Source: Paenibacillus barengoltzii NBRC 101215
GTDB lineage: Bacteria; Bacillota; Bacilli; Paenibacillales; Paenibacillaceae
DNA length: 36,910 nt
Reading direction: 5' to 3'
Assembly (NCBI RefSeq): GCF_004000745.1
Contig: NZ_BILV01000059.1
Location: 1-36,910, forward strand
Shown in pieces: positions 22,197 through 30,860 of this stretch; positions within the stretch are counted from its first letter, which is position 1; each line of letters opens with the position of its first letter. Both the position numbers and the translations under genes were made by a program. Under the pieces are notes generated by a model, which worked only from the letters and a program-made list of their open reading frames with translations, was not told the DNA's origin and did not search any database.

Positions 22197-23606
22197 TTAG
22201 AACCATTGATGGTGGAAGACGCCTTCCTTGTCCACGCGTTTGAACGTATGCGCACCGAAGTAATCGCGTTGCGCTTGCAGCAGGTTTGCTGGCAGACGTT
22301 CCGTACGGTAGCTGTCATAGTAGGACAGCGCGCTGGCAAAGCCAGGCACCGGAATTCCGTACGCCACAGCTGTGGAAACCACGTTACGCCATGCGTCTTG
22401 ATAGCTTTCCACGATATTTTTGAAGTAAGGGTCGAGCAGCAGGTTTTTCAGCGCAGGGTCACGATCATACGCTTCCTTGATGTTATGCAGGAACTGGGAG
22501 CGAATGATGCAGCCGCCGCGGAAGATCATGGCGATGTTGCCGTATTTCAAATCCCAGCCGTACTCTTCGGAAGCCGCACGCATTTGGGCAAACCCTTGAG
22601 CATACGAAACGATCTTCGACGCGAACAGCGCTTTACGCACGTTCTCGATAAATTCCTTCTTGTCGCCGCTGAACGGTTGTTTTGCTGGTCCGCTCAGGAT
22701 TTTGCTGGCGGCTACGCGCTCTTCTTTCATCGCCGAGAGGAAACGGGAGAATACCGATTCCGTGATCATAGACAGCGGCACGCCAAGGTCGAGAGCGCTT
22801 TGGCTTGTCCATTTCCCCGTCCCTTTTTGGCCGGCAGCGTCCAGAATGACGTCAACCATCGGTTTGCCGGTTTCTTCATCGTATTGAGAGAAGATATCGG
22901 CAGTAATTTCGATCAGATAGCTGTCCAGCTCGCCTTTGTTCCATTCGCTGAAAATCTCGTGCAGTTCCTTGGCATCCACGCCCAGCACGTCTTTCAGCAG
23001 ATGATAAGCTTCGCAGATCAGCTGCATATCGCCATATTCAATGCCGTTATGCACCATTTTTACGTAATGGCCGGCTCCGTCCGGACCAATATATGTACAG
23101 CAAGGATCACCGTTTACTTTGGCAGAAATCGCCGTCAAAATCGGTTCAACCAGCTTATAAGCGGATTCTTGTCCACCTGGCATGATCGCAGGCCCTTTCA
23201 AAGCGCCCTCTTCACCGCCGGATACCCCGGTGCCAATAAAGCGGAATCCTTTGGCTTCCAGCTCTTTGCTGCGGCGTTGCGTATCAGGGAAGTGCGCATT
23301 GCCTCCGTCGATGATGATGTCACCTTGATCCAGGTAAGGCAGCAACTGTTCAATCGTAGCATCAGTCGCCGGACCAGCTTGTACCATAATTAAAATTTTA
23401 CGCGGCGATTCCAGCGAGTTCACGAACTCTTCAACGGAAAACGTGCCGACGAGGTTTTTCCCCTTGCCTTCGTTGTTCAGCAGATCATGCGTTTTCTCAG
23501 GGGAACGATTATATACGGACACAGTAAAGCCCCGGCTTTCAATATTCAGGGCCAAATTCTTGCCCATGACGGCCAAGCCGATGACGCCGATTTGTTGTTT
23601 TGACAT
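22197..23606 (-). CDS. 6-phosphogluconate dehydrogenase (decarboxylating) Gnd
   Basis: A 469-residue enzyme of the oxidative pentose-phosphate pathway; makes ribulose-5-phosphate, CO2 and NADPH. The N-terminal Rossmann motif [15 protein letters not shown] is followed by NRSPEKT (NADP-specific loop), [21 protein letters not shown], the catalytic [17 protein letters not shown] and the C-terminal [22 protein letters not shown] at 23606 is used because AAAGGATGGAG sits directly upstream; earlier in-frame ATGs overlap that site. It is monocistronic. Confidence 0.96.
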   Translation of the reverse strand: MSKQQIGVIGLAVMGKNLALNIESRGFTVSVYNRSPEKTHDLLNNEGKGKNLVGTFSVEEFVNSLESPRKILIMVQAGPATDATIEQLLPYLDQGDIIIDGGNAHFPDTQRRSKELEAKGFRFIGTGVSGGEEGALKGPAIMPGGQESAYKLVEPILTAISAKVNGDPCCTYIGPDGAGHYVKMVHNGIEYGDMQLICEAYHLLKDVLGVDAKELHEIFSEWNKGELDSYLIEITADIFSQYDEETGKPMVDVILDAAGQKGTGKWTSQSALDLGVPLSMITESVFSRFLSAMKEERVAASKILSGPAKQPFSGDKKEFIENVRKALFASKIVSYAQGFAQMRAASEEYGWDLKYGNIAMIFRGGCIIRSQFLHNIKEAYDRDPALKNLLLDPYFKNIVESYQDAWRNVVSTAVAYGIPVPGFASALSYYDSYRTERLPANLLQAQRDYFGAHTFKRVDKEGVFHHQWF

Positions 23607-23684
23607 GGTCTCCATCCTTTGCACACTATTTTTATCAATATTATCATTTTAACTCTTTTGTGTACAGAAGTGAACCCTGGCCGT

Positions 23685-23727
23685 AAGCCCAAAAAACAAC
23701 CCCCAACGCCGTGGGAGCCAAGGGCTT
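23685..23727 (-). terminator. Terminator-like nested hairpins after the coiled-coil protein gene
   Basis: An inner stem (CCCAACG with CGTGGG, one bulge, 23700-23716) is nested in an outer AAGCCC/GGGCTT pair (23685-23690, 23722-23727). The minus strand has TTGTTTTTT after the inner stem. Confidence 0.6.
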
Positions 23728-23802
23728 GCCTTTCGATTTCAAGTTGTGTGTAGTTCGGCAGGAGGCGGGTACTCACTCCTTTAGGATGAGCCATATCCAT
23801 CA

Positions 23803-24399
23803 TTACCATTCAAGCTGCATGAGTTCCATTCTCAGCTTGCGCAGCCGCTCTTTGCAGGCTTCCGAGGCTTCGGCATCCCCCTGTTGGATGGCCTCGAACA
23901 ACCGCTCAAGCTCGGCATCCAGCTCCTTCTGCAGTTGTGCCAACCGTTCCTCTGCCGCTTCGGATGCGAACATCTCAGCCATTTGCGCCATGTCGACAAT
24001 GGGTCCTTTTTGAAAAATAACCCGATGCTCCATCCCCGAGATTTCCACCAGGCGGATCACTTCTCCGAATAAAATGTTCTCGACCAGGATCTGACGATCC
24101 CTTATCCGTTTGACCACCGCATGACCGCGCAGATCGCCGATCAGCTTCTCCAGCCATTCCGCCAGCTTGGCATCGCGGATGACGTAGTCGCCTACCAGCT
24201 TGTATCCTTTGGCGAGACGCTGAAACCGCAGCTTAGTCAGCTTGCGTCCAGTGCGAACGGAGATGATGAAGAGCGATTCGTTTTCGCTCCAATATAAAGA
24301 ATACCCGTCTTGGATCAAGTCGCGAATCAATTGCTGTATGTGCCGGCGGTCGAATCGGAGTTCCAGGTTGCAGTATTCCACTTCGTAACTTTTGTTCAC
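23803..24399 (-). CDS. Hypothetical protein with C-terminal coiled coil
   Basis: 198 residues, soluble, no signal peptide. The N-terminal half is mixed alpha/beta (LELRFDRRHIQQLIRDLIQD, GYSLYWSENESLFIISVRTG, KLVGDYVIRDAKLAEWLEKL). The C-terminal 60 residues are strongly helical with heptads (AAEERLAQLQKELDAELERL, CKERLRKLRMELMQLEW). I do not recognise the family. GGGAGG precedes the ATG at usable spacing. Divergent from the DUF1054 gene. Confidence 0.75.
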   Translation of the reverse strand: MNKSYEVEYCNLELRFDRRHIQQLIRDLIQDGYSLYWSENESLFIISVRTGRKLTKLRFQRLAKGYKLVGDYVIRDAKLAEWLEKLIGDLRGHAVVKRIRDRQILVENILFGEVIRLVEISGMEHRVIFQKGPIVDMAQMAEMFASEAAEERLAQLQKELDAELERLFEAIQQGDAEASEACKERLRKLRMELMQLEW

Positions 24400-24507
24400 G
24401 GCACTCCCTCCTAACGGTTTACCATATCTTATACTCCATCTTATGTAATGGAACTTGGTTTATTGATTATTTTTGGCCCGTTCCGGCCGGAGTTGCCGCG
24501 GAAAATA

Positions 24508-24516
24508 TGTTATACT
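24508..24516 (+). promoter_or_regulatory. Promoter candidate of the DUF1054 gene
   Basis: TGTTATACT is an extended -10 element 58 bp before the start codon. No convincing -35 box accompanies it. Confidence 0.4.
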
Positions 24517-24574
24517 AGTACCGTTGCACATCGAACGAAATGAGATCCATGCCGAAAGTTGGAGGTACTACACG

Positions 24575-25198
24575 ATGGCCTTTGAAGGTTTTACGACACA
24601 AGATTTCGACGCGCTTACCGTTCCGGGGCTGGAGTCCCGAATGGAAGCGATAATTAGTCACATTAGACCTAAATTGGAGACGCTGGGTGCGGAGATGGCC
24701 CCGTACCTGTCCGCTTTATGCGGAGAAGAGATGTTCCCGCATGTGGCCAAGCATGCGCGCCGGACGGTGAACCCGCCGAATGACACATGGGTCGCTTGGG
24801 CGGCCAGCAAGCGCGGGTATAAGGCGTTGCCGCATTTTCAGGTCGGGATGTTCTCCACGCACCTGTTTATCATCTTCGCCGTCATTTACGAGAGCCCCAA
24901 TAAGGCCGTGTTTGCCAATTATTTGGACAAGCATGCGGCGCAAATCAAGAAGACGATCCCAGACGGGTTCTACTGGTCCCTGGATCATATGAGCCCGGAC
25001 GGCACACCGCACCGGGAAGCGGATGCCAAGCAGCTGAAGGCCTGGGCCGAGAAGCTGAAGACGATCAAGAAGTCCGAAGCCCTGTGCGGACTGCGGCTGG
25101 AGCGGAACGACCCGATCGTATCCGACGGAACCAAGCTGATCCGCACAGTGGAAGAGATGTTCCAAACGCTGTTGCCATTGTATAAAGGCGCGTTTTAA
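24575..25198 (+). CDS. DUF1054 family protein (YktB-like)
   Basis: 207 residues, the usual YktB length. Signature segments: TTQDFDALTVPGLESRMEAI, HVAKHARRTVNPPNDTWVAW, HFQVGMFSTHLFIIFAVIYE and PDGFYWSLDHMSPDG. Function is unknown. The start is ATG 24575 with GGAGG 9 nt upstream; the frame is open for 34 codons before it without a ribosome binding site. The stop lies 20 bp before a four-copy dyad element, and the gene is convergent with an MFS transporter. Confidence 0.88.
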   Translation: MAFEGFTTQDFDALTVPGLESRMEAIISHIRPKLETLGAEMAPYLSALCGEEMFPHVAKHARRTVNPPNDTWVAWAASKRGYKALPHFQVGMFSTHLFIIFAVIYESPNKAVFANYLDKHAAQIKKTIPDGFYWSLDHMSPDGTPHREADAKQLKAWAEKLKTIKKSEALCGLRLERNDPIVSDGTKLIRTVEEMFQTLLPLYKGAF

Positions 25199-25217
25199 GC
25201 ATGACGCAGAAGCGGTC

Positions 25218-25400
25218 TAACGGACACCAGAGACGCTACGGACTTTCCTAAGCGACCTCCTGTTGGCTAACGGACTGAGAAGACCTTACTTATGGAATAA
25301 GCGGCGAGCCCGTTGCCCCTATTGGTAAATAAAGCCCCTGATGTCCGTTACAGCGGGAAATGACTGGGAAATCGACCAATAAGGTCACTACGGTCCGTTA
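25218..25400. repeat. 183-bp four-copy dyad element, TAACGGAC family (copy A)
   Basis: TAACGGAC starts at 25218 and 25268 on the plus strand (50 bp apart). Its complement GTCCGTTA ends at 25350 and 25400 (50 bp apart). Each copy is followed, in its own direction, by about 8 bases and then a GACCTTATT-like segment (best in the second and fourth copies). It lies between convergent genes (DUF1054 and MFS). Outer and inner spans (183 and 83 bp) equal those of copy B at 35264-35446. Confidence 0.9.
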
Positions 25401-25435
25401 TACCCATGGATGGCCTGCCTTCTGGCCTGCACTTC

Positions 25436-25472
25436 AAGCCTCCCTGACCTTATGGGTTGGGGGAGGCTTTTT
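25436..25472 (+). terminator. Intrinsic terminator overlapping the end of the MFS gene
   Basis: AAGCCTCCC (25436-25444) pairs with GGGAGGCTT (25461-25469), then TTTG. It acts on plus-strand transcripts from the DUF1054 side and overlaps the stop codon of the convergent MFS gene. Confidence 0.75.
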
Positions 25473-26715
25473 GTGTACGGACAAGGCCAAGGTGCAGGAA
25501 GAAAAGCAACGCCATCGTAACTGCGCTGGTCAGAAACGGTGCGGCTGGGCCAAGCAGGTCCCACATTTTGCCGGAGATGATCGGTCCTACAACCATGCCG
25601 GAGCCTTGGATCGTGAGAAACAAGCCCCAAATCGTTCCCTTCTCCCCGCTTGGAATCATTTGCGCGATCATCGTATTCCAGGTCGGGAGAATTAACGCAT
25701 AGCTGCATCCGATCAGGATCACAAACGACCAGACCAGGGCGACCTCCCGCGTCATCGCAAACAGGCCGATCGAGAGCGCCGCCAGAGCGAAGCCGATATG
25801 CAGGAACCAGCGCGTCCCCAGCCGATCGACCAGCTTGCCGACGGGAATTAGCCCCAAGACGGTGATCCCGCCGCCGATCACGAGCATGGCGCTGAACGTC
25901 TCCGGCGACAGGCCCAGCTCCGTCCGGACATACAGCGTGATGACCGGTGTCAGCAGCCCGACGGCGAAGGATTGCAGGAACAGCGCCGGATATAACAACG
26001 GGCTGACGTCCAACTGCGTGCGGATATGGTGAATTGAAGCACGCAGTTGACGCCACATCCCTCCGATCTTGGCGGAGGGCGAATGTGCGGGAACGGCGGC
26101 TTTGGACGAGCCCGCGGCGGTGGAGCCGCCTTTTTTGCCTGGCAACATCAACGATACCAGCAAGACCAGCATAAGACATCCGAGCAAAAACCAAAAAATC
26201 GGCTGATACGAATCATTTAGGAAAAAGTTAATCAGAACCGGCCCCAACCCGGTTCCGCCAAGGCTGGAAATTTGGATGACCCCCATCGCTGTCGCGAAGT
26301 TGTTATTCTCTTCCGTTACCGCAGTGATGCCCATTAAAACACAGGGCCAGAGCGGTGCTGTCCCGATACCAAGGAGCGCACAGCCCAGCACGAGAAACCC
26401 CATAGAGGGAAGGAACGCGATCATCGCAACGGCACCTAGGGTGATGGTCAGCCCCAGGCTCATCGTCCGGCGAAAACCAATCCGTTCAATCAACCAGCCC
26501 GCCGGGCTGCGGAACAAATTATCCCCGATATACTGCATCGAAAACGACAACCCGATCGCAAACGCACTCAGCTTCAGCACATCCCCCATGTAAACCGGCA
26601 GGATGGATACGATCAGCGCCCCCTTCACGAACTCCACCAAAAACATAATCAGCCACAGGCTGGCGAACGTGGGATTCAGCAGTTTTTTCCTTGCCATGCT
26701 GCTTGTCAGTTCCAC
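25450..26715 (-). CDS. Major facilitator superfamily transporter
   Basis: 421 residues, 12 predicted membrane helices in two six-helix halves joined by a basic Ala/Ser-rich loop (about 195-235). The loop after helix 2 reads GWLIERIGFRRTMS, a variant of the MFS motif A (GxLaDrxGrrr); the equivalent in the second half is GKLVDRLGTRWFL. The cargo cannot be told from the sequence; drug or small-molecule efflux is typical for this type. GTG at 26715 is preceded by AGAGGGGG at 7 nt. Divergent from speA. Confidence 0.88.
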   Translation of the reverse strand: MELTSSMARKKLLNPTFASLWLIMFLVEFVKGALIVSILPVYMGDVLKLSAFAIGLSFSMQYIGDNLFRSPAGWLIERIGFRRTMSLGLTITLGAVAMIAFLPSMGFLVLGCALLGIGTAPLWPCVLMGITAVTEENNNFATAMGVIQISSLGGTGLGPVLINFFLNDSYQPIFWFLLGCLMLVLLVSLMLPGKKGGSTAAGSSKAAVPAHSPSAKIGGMWRQLRASIHHIRTQLDVSPLLYPALFLQSFAVGLLTPVITLYVRTELGLSPETFSAMLVIGGGITVLGLIPVGKLVDRLGTRWFLHIGFALAALSIGLFAMTREVALVWSFVILIGCSYALILPTWNTMIAQMIPSGEKGTIWGLFLTIQGSGMVVGPIISGKMWDLLGPAAPFLTSAVTMALLFFLHLGLVRTQKASPNP

Positions 26716-26828
26716 GAAAAAGCCCCCTCTCCTGGTTTCCGATCACCGATACTCTTTCATTTTGTCCTTTTTTGTCGGCAATTTAACCCATATTCCGTCA
26801 ATTTTATGTAAAAAGCAGCGGTTTTTGC

Positions 26829-26856
26829 TTGCATTCCGGGCGCATTTTGCTATACT
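26829..26856 (+). promoter_or_regulatory. speA promoter
   Basis: TTGCAT (26829-26834), a 16-bp spacer and TATACT (26851-26856) with an extended TGC just before it. It lies 38 bp upstream of the start. Confidence 0.65.
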
Positions 26857-26893
26857 CTAGCTTGTTTGAAAATTATGTAGACGAAAGGCAGGG

Positions 26894-28378
26894 ATGGCCC
26901 GTATGGATCATCAAAGCACGCCGCTCTTCACTGCTCTCAAAAAGCATGCGGCCGGCAATCCCGTTCAGTTTCACATTCCTGGGCACAAGAAAGGGCTCGG
27001 CACCGATAAAGAATTCCGAGAGTTCATCGGCGATAACGCCTTGTCTATCGACTTGATCAACATCGCCCCGTTAGATGACTTGCACCAGCCAACCGGCGTC
27101 ATTCAAGAGGCGCAGAAGCTGGCTGCCGACGCCTTTGGCGCGGACTACACCTTCTTCTCGGTGCAAGGGACCAGCGGAGCCATCATGACCATGATTCTAT
27201 CTGTTTGTTCTCCGGGGGATAAAATTATCGTCCCGAGAAATATTCATAAATCCGTAATGTCGGCCATTATATTCGCCGGAGCGAAGCCGGTATTTGTCTC
27301 GCCGGCGCAAGACCCGAATTTGGGCATCGACCACGGAATCACAACGTCTTCGGTTCGCCGCGCGCTGCAGCGTCATCCCGACGCCAAAGCGGTGGTGGTC
27401 ATTAACCCAACGTACTTCGGCGTATGCGCCAACCTGAAAGAAATTGTGGATCTAGCCCACAGCTACCATGTTCCCGTGCTGGTGGATGAAGCGCATGGGG
27501 TCCATATTCATTTCCATGAGAAGCTGCCGATGTCTGCAATGCAAGCAGGCGCCGATATGGCGGCAACCAGCGTGCATAAGCTGGGAGGCTCGATGACGCA
27601 AAGCTCGATTCTGAATCTGAACACGAAGAACGGATACGTCAATCCGCAGCGTGTGCAAACGATCATCAGTATGTTAACGACGACGTCCACCTCCTATCTG
27701 CTCCTGGCTTCTCTGGATACCGCACGCCGCAATTTGGCGCTGCACGGACGGGAAATGGCCGAACGGGCGATGGAACTAGCCGAATATGTTCGGTCGGAAA
27801 TTAACCAAATCGAAGGCTTGTACTGCTTCGGGCGGGAGATTTTAGGCGGGGAAGCTACTTATGACCATGATCCTACCAAACTGACGATCCACGTTCGCCA
27901 TTTGGGGATTACCGGTTATGAGACGGAAAATTGGCTGCGCGAGCACTACAACATCGAAGTAGAGCTTAGCGACATGTACAACATCCTGTGCCTGATTACC
28001 CCAGGGGATACACAGGAGACGGCCGATATTTTGCTGACCGCGCTGCGGGAGCTTTCTAAAACCTATTATAAGGAAAACAACGCAAATGAGCTGATCGTCA
28101 AGGTCCCGGAAATCCCGCATTTGTCGTTGATCCCGCGGGATGCGTTCTATGCGGATACCGAGGTCATTCCGTTTAGGGAATCGGCTGGCCGGATCATTGC
28201 CGAATTTATTTATGTGTACCCGCCGGGGATTCCGATTTTGCTTCCGGGTGAAGTCATTTCCCAGGACAACATCGACTACATCCTCGATCATGTCGAGGTC
28301 GGCTTGCCGGTAAAAGGGCCGGAGGATCGGTATATCGACAAGGTTAAGGTGATTGTTGAAGCGGATCCGATTTTTTAA
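26894..28378 (+). CDS. Arginine decarboxylase SpeA (PLP-dependent, Orn/Lys/Arg decarboxylase family)
   Basis: 494 residues, the length of the Bacillus-type biosynthetic arginine decarboxylase. Fold type I PLP motifs: HIPGHKKG (28-34), FSVQGTSGAIMTMI (cofactor phosphate loop), LVDEAHGVHIHF (Asp for the pyridine N, about 198) and TSVHKLGGSMTQSS with PLP Lys229. It makes agmatine for polyamine synthesis. Lysine or ornithine specificity cannot be excluded from motifs alone. ATG 26894 is preceded by AAAGG; a second ATG three codons on is equally possible. The stem-loop at 28392-28412 follows. Confidence 0.9.
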   Translation: MARMDHQSTPLFTALKKHAAGNPVQFHIPGHKKGLGTDKEFREFIGDNALSIDLINIAPLDDLHQPTGVIQEAQKLAADAFGADYTFFSVQGTSGAIMTMILSVCSPGDKIIVPRNIHKSVMSAIIFAGAKPVFVSPAQDPNLGIDHGITTSSVRRALQRHPDAKAVVVINPTYFGVCANLKEIVDLAHSYHVPVLVDEAHGVHIHFHEKLPMSAMQAGADMAATSVHKLGGSMTQSSILNLNTKNGYVNPQRVQTIISMLTTTSTSYLLLASLDTARRNLALHGREMAERAMELAEYVRSEINQIEGLYCFGREILGGEATYDHDPTKLTIHVRHLGITGYETENWLREHYNIEVELSDMYNILCLITPGDTQETADILLTALRELSKTYYKENNANELIVKVPEIPHLSLIPRDAFYADTEVIPFRESAGRIIAEFIYVYPPGIPILLPGEVISQDNIDYILDHVEVGLPVKGPEDRYIDKVKVIVEADPIF

Positions 28379-28391
28379 TTCAAATCGAGTA

Positions 28392-28412
28392 GGATGGGGA
28401 CTATCCCCATCC
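28392..28412 (+). terminator. speA terminator stem, possibly clipped
   Basis: GGATGGGGA pairs with TCCCCATCC around CTA. Only TT follows before the IS3 remnant begins, so the U run may have been lost at the junction. Confidence 0.55.
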
Positions 28413-28419
28413 TTACCCA

Positions 28420-28860
28420 ATGTACGGAAATGGCCGCAAGGCCTATTTGAGTGCCATTGTTGACGGATATGACAACTCTGTTGTTTCATGGGTGCTCAGC
28501 CATTCCAATAACAATAAGCTTGTTATGAATACGGTAAAGAAAGCTTTTAAAAGAAACCCGAATGCTATGCCGCTCTTGCACAGTGATCGCGGCTTTCAAT
28601 ATACTTCGCTGGAATACAAACAACTTCAAAAGAGATACAAGTTTACAACAAGTATGTCCCGTGTAAGTCGATGTTTGGACAACCAACCCATTGAACGATT
28701 CTGGGGTACTTTTAAAGCAGAAAGCTTTTATCTGGAAAAGTACGATACGTATAACAGTCTCCTTCGTAGTGTAAGAACTTATATCCATTATTACAATAAT
28801 TTTCGATGCACCGAACGACTATACGGCTTATCCCCTAACGAATATCGACGAGCAGCTTAA
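28420..28860 (+). pseudogene. IS3-family transposase OrfB, 5'-truncated
   Basis: 146 codons of the DDE integrase-core domain: KAYLSAIVDGYDNSVVSWVL, LHSDRGFQYTSLEY (second catalytic Asp), and SRCLDNQPIERFWGTFKAES (catalytic Glu). The usual end YNNFRCTERLYGLSPNEYRR is present. The first catalytic Asp would lie just upstream (TDVTEF-like) and is absent, so the protein is not active. Sequence identity with the family breaks at about 28418. Confidence 0.88.
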
Positions 28861-28870
28861 CTAAGAAAAT

Positions 28871-28900
28871 AATCCCCTCAGTCTTGATAACCGAGGGGAT
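28871..28900. terminator. Hairpin downstream of the transposase remnant
   Basis: ATCCCCTC pairs with GAGGGGAT. The minus strand continues TTATTTTC, so it could stop transcripts arriving from the lipoprotein gene side. Confidence 0.5.
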
Positions 28901-29014
28901 ATTGAATACTGATGATTTTGTTTTTTAGTCTGTCTACTTGACAGGGAGCACTTCAGATTCCTGGCTGGCCTAAGAGAGCATACAAAGCGCTCATTCTCAA
29001 TAAATTATTTTTTA

Positions 29015-29305
29015 CTATCTACTATATTGTTTAACTATTTTACCGTCCTTTTTTGATATTAAAAAAGTAGCTATCGGCACAGATGCTTGATCAAAAAAGA
29101 TTACTTTGTAGCATCGTATATGTTTACCTTCCTCAGTAACAGTATAAACTTCATTTGTTTCTACAAAATATTCTGTTTCTAAAACAGTATATTTCTCTTG
29201 AAATTCATTGAGGGCTATATCATTAGCTGTTTCTAGTGTGATGGTATTTGAACAACCTGCAAGTAAAATCGGAAATGCCAATAAGCAAAATAGAAGTCGC
29301 TGCAT
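29015..29305 (-). CDS. Small secreted lipoprotein, hypothetical
   Basis: 96 residues from ATG 29305. Signal peptide MQRLLFCLLAFPILLAGC with lipobox LLAGC; the mature part (SNTITLETANDIALNEFQEK, then YFVETNEVYTVTEEGKHIRC and FLISKKDGKIVKQYS) resembles a single small PepSY/DUF-like beta-alpha module. I do not recognise a named family. GGAG lies 9 nt upstream, inside the last codons of the preceding gene, so the two are coupled. AT-rich like its partner. It may be an immunity or accessory partner of the secreted protein upstream, which is speculation. Confidence 0.75.
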   Translation of the reverse strand: MQRLLFCLLAFPILLAGCSNTITLETANDIALNEFQEKYTVLETEYFVETNEVYTVTEEGKHIRCYKVIFFDQASVPIATFLISKKDGKIVKQYSR

Positions 29306-29309
29306 AAAA

Positions 29310-30385
29310 TTAAACTCCATTAACAACTGACATACTGATATTTCCCCAATTGTTATAGTACATTTGATTGCGAGCATTTTCTAAACTGGTTGCTGCATTT
29401 TTGCTATACTGTAATCTCGAATAAGTACCATATGCTGTTGAAGTTAACCCTGCAAATAGAGATAATGCTCCACCATAATTGAGGACTATTGTAATCCACC
29501 CTGCCGGACCTGTTCCCCAACCAACTACTAGCAACACGAAAGAGGATAATGCCGAGGCCCAGCCTAATACCTCATAAAAAGTATTTGATTCCATATAATC
29601 AACTACATTTGTTTCGTAATCATCAATGTATGATCGAAAAGTATTGAAAGCAGAGGCGTTTTTGCTATCTCCTATAGTCGTACCTACATATTTAATGTAC
29701 TTTTGACTTTGTGCAGACAAAGCTTGTGCTACAAAATTACCATTAGTGTACTCGTAGTTGTAGTAATTGTCATATGCGCCTGCTCTGTCTAATGCTTGAA
29801 TCTTCATTTCATTTTTTAACTTATCAATTTTCATTTTCAAATCTAAAAATTGTTGCCTTGTAAAACCCTGAACTTGCTCATATTTCACATCTACTAACAA
29901 TTTACTTTTTTCTTCAATATTCTTTTCTATTGCTAGAGCTTCAGTTGAGTTAATTTCAATGGGGCCGTTCTGTGATTTATCCCTAGTTCGATTTACTGAA
30001 ATAGTTGTCAATTCATTTTTGTTAAATCTCAGTTCTCCTGTCTTCTGTTCTGCAAGCCCTGTCCGATAGTCATTAGAAAATTCTTGTTTTAATATTAAAC
30101 TATATTGGTAGTTATCATTTACATCATAATAATCTTCAACCGCTGAAATTTTTGTACTAATAAAATTTACTGAATTCGTTATTTCTGTTATGGATTCGAC
30201 CCTCTTATATCCAGTCTTTTCATAAATATGAAATTCATTTGGATCCTCTGAGTAGGTATCAATAACAAATGCTTCAGTAGTAATGTGTTTCTTCTCTTCT
30301 GTTGATTCGGCATGAACGCCGGAAAATGAAGAAACGAAAAAAAAGCAAATACAAGCGGGATAATAACGTGCCTACTTTTCCTCAT
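29310..30385 (-). pseudogene. Secreted protein gene with frameshift in a poly-T tract of the signal peptide
   Basis: ATG at 30385 (GGGAGG 7 nt upstream) opens MRKSRHVIIPLVFAFF, then a run of eight Ts (minus strand; 30337-30344) puts the frame out. With one more T it would continue FVSSFSGVHA, a normal signal-peptidase site, then ESTEEKK and a single frame to 29310, about 358 residues. The mature part is hydrophilic and helical (VKYEQVQGFTRQQFLDLKMK) and carries near its C terminus a long hydrophobic, Gly-rich stretch (VLGWASALSSFVLLVVGWGT, GPAGWITIVLNYGGALSLFA). An inactive gene, phase variation, or a sequencing error are all possible. The architecture would suit a membrane-active secreted protein; I cannot assign a family. 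Confidence 0.75.
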
Positions 30386-30445
30386 AATAATACCTCCCTA
30401 ATTTATATCCATATATAATGGGATGACCTAATATATGGTAATTTT

Positions 30446-30474
30446 ATTATATCTTAAATTTGGAAATATTGGAA
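30446..30474 (-). promoter_or_regulatory. Promoter of the secreted protein/lipoprotein pair
   Basis: On the minus strand TTCCAA (30469-30474), 17-bp spacer and perfect TATAAT (30446-30451), 60 bp before the ATG. Confidence 0.55.
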
Positions 30475-30666
30475 TAATTATTTTAATTTTTTGTTCTTTT
30501 TTGATCAAAGTGGTATGTGCTCTTGGGGTAAAACCTTCTGTTACCAAACTGCATCTAAACTCTACCCTTGCATCAAGTGACTCTATATAATCTCCACTCC
30601 TTTGATTTTCATAACCCCTTCAAAATTTCGATCGTCTCCCTTCACTTGATCATGATCTCTTTTCGT

Positions 30667-30786
30667 CTATACTTCGGGTTTTGAACGCAGCCCGAACATC
30701 TCAATGATCTTGTTTTTCACAATCCCCAGATCTCTCTCCCGCATAAGTGGGTAGTTTTTTGCTTCAAAGGTGTCGTAAAAACTCAT
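30667..30786 (-). CDS. Small unidentified ORF (39 codons), possibly a gene remnant
   Basis: It reads MSFYDTFEAKNYPLMRERDL, then GIVKNKIIEMFGLRSKPEV and stop. Composition and amphipathic pattern look protein-like. The ribosome binding site (AGG, 4-5 nt from the ATG) is weak, and the frame is also open upstream into the DUF1292 terminator. It could be a tiny protein or the tail of a lost gene. I do not recognise it. Confidence 0.35.
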   Translation of the reverse strand: MSFYDTFEAKNYPLMRERDLGIVKNKIIEMFGLRSKPEV

Positions 30787-30802
30787 CAACCTAGAACTAT
30801 AC

Positions 30803-30831
30803 AAAAAGCCCCCCGCTTCTGGGGAGCTCTT
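30803..30831 (-). terminator. Intrinsic terminator of the DUF1292 gene
   Basis: AAGAGCTCCCC pairs with GGGGGGCTTTTT on the minus strand, followed by TTTTTG. It is about 30 bp past the stop. Confidence 0.8.
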
Positions 30832-30860
30832 AGTTTCTATACCAGGTGATCCGCCGCAAA

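Larger units (their letters stand above)
28418..28955 (+). mobile_element. Truncated IS3-family insertion sequence
   Basis: It contains the C-terminal half of an IS3-type OrfB transposase and, after it, a right-end-like sequence (TGTCTACTTGACAGGGAGCA, 28934-28953) of the kind found at IS3-family termini. OrfA, the first third of OrfB and the left end are missing. An internal hairpin (28871-28900) follows the transposase stop. Confidence 0.75.
30475..30860. other. Intergenic stretch between the AT-rich cassette and the DUF1292 gene
   Basis: No intact known gene. It holds a 19-bp sequence (30541-30559) resembling 14-32, a 39-codon minus-strand ORF (30667-30786) and the terminator of the DUF1292 gene (30803-30831). 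Confidence 0.5.

Noticed and set aside
22206..23393. 395-codon plus-strand open frame
   Set aside because: Antisense shadow of gnd, whose motifs are complete on the minus strand.
25388..26194. 268-codon minus-strand open frame
   Set aside because: Frame shadow of the MFS gene on the same strand; it lacks membrane helices and a start signal.
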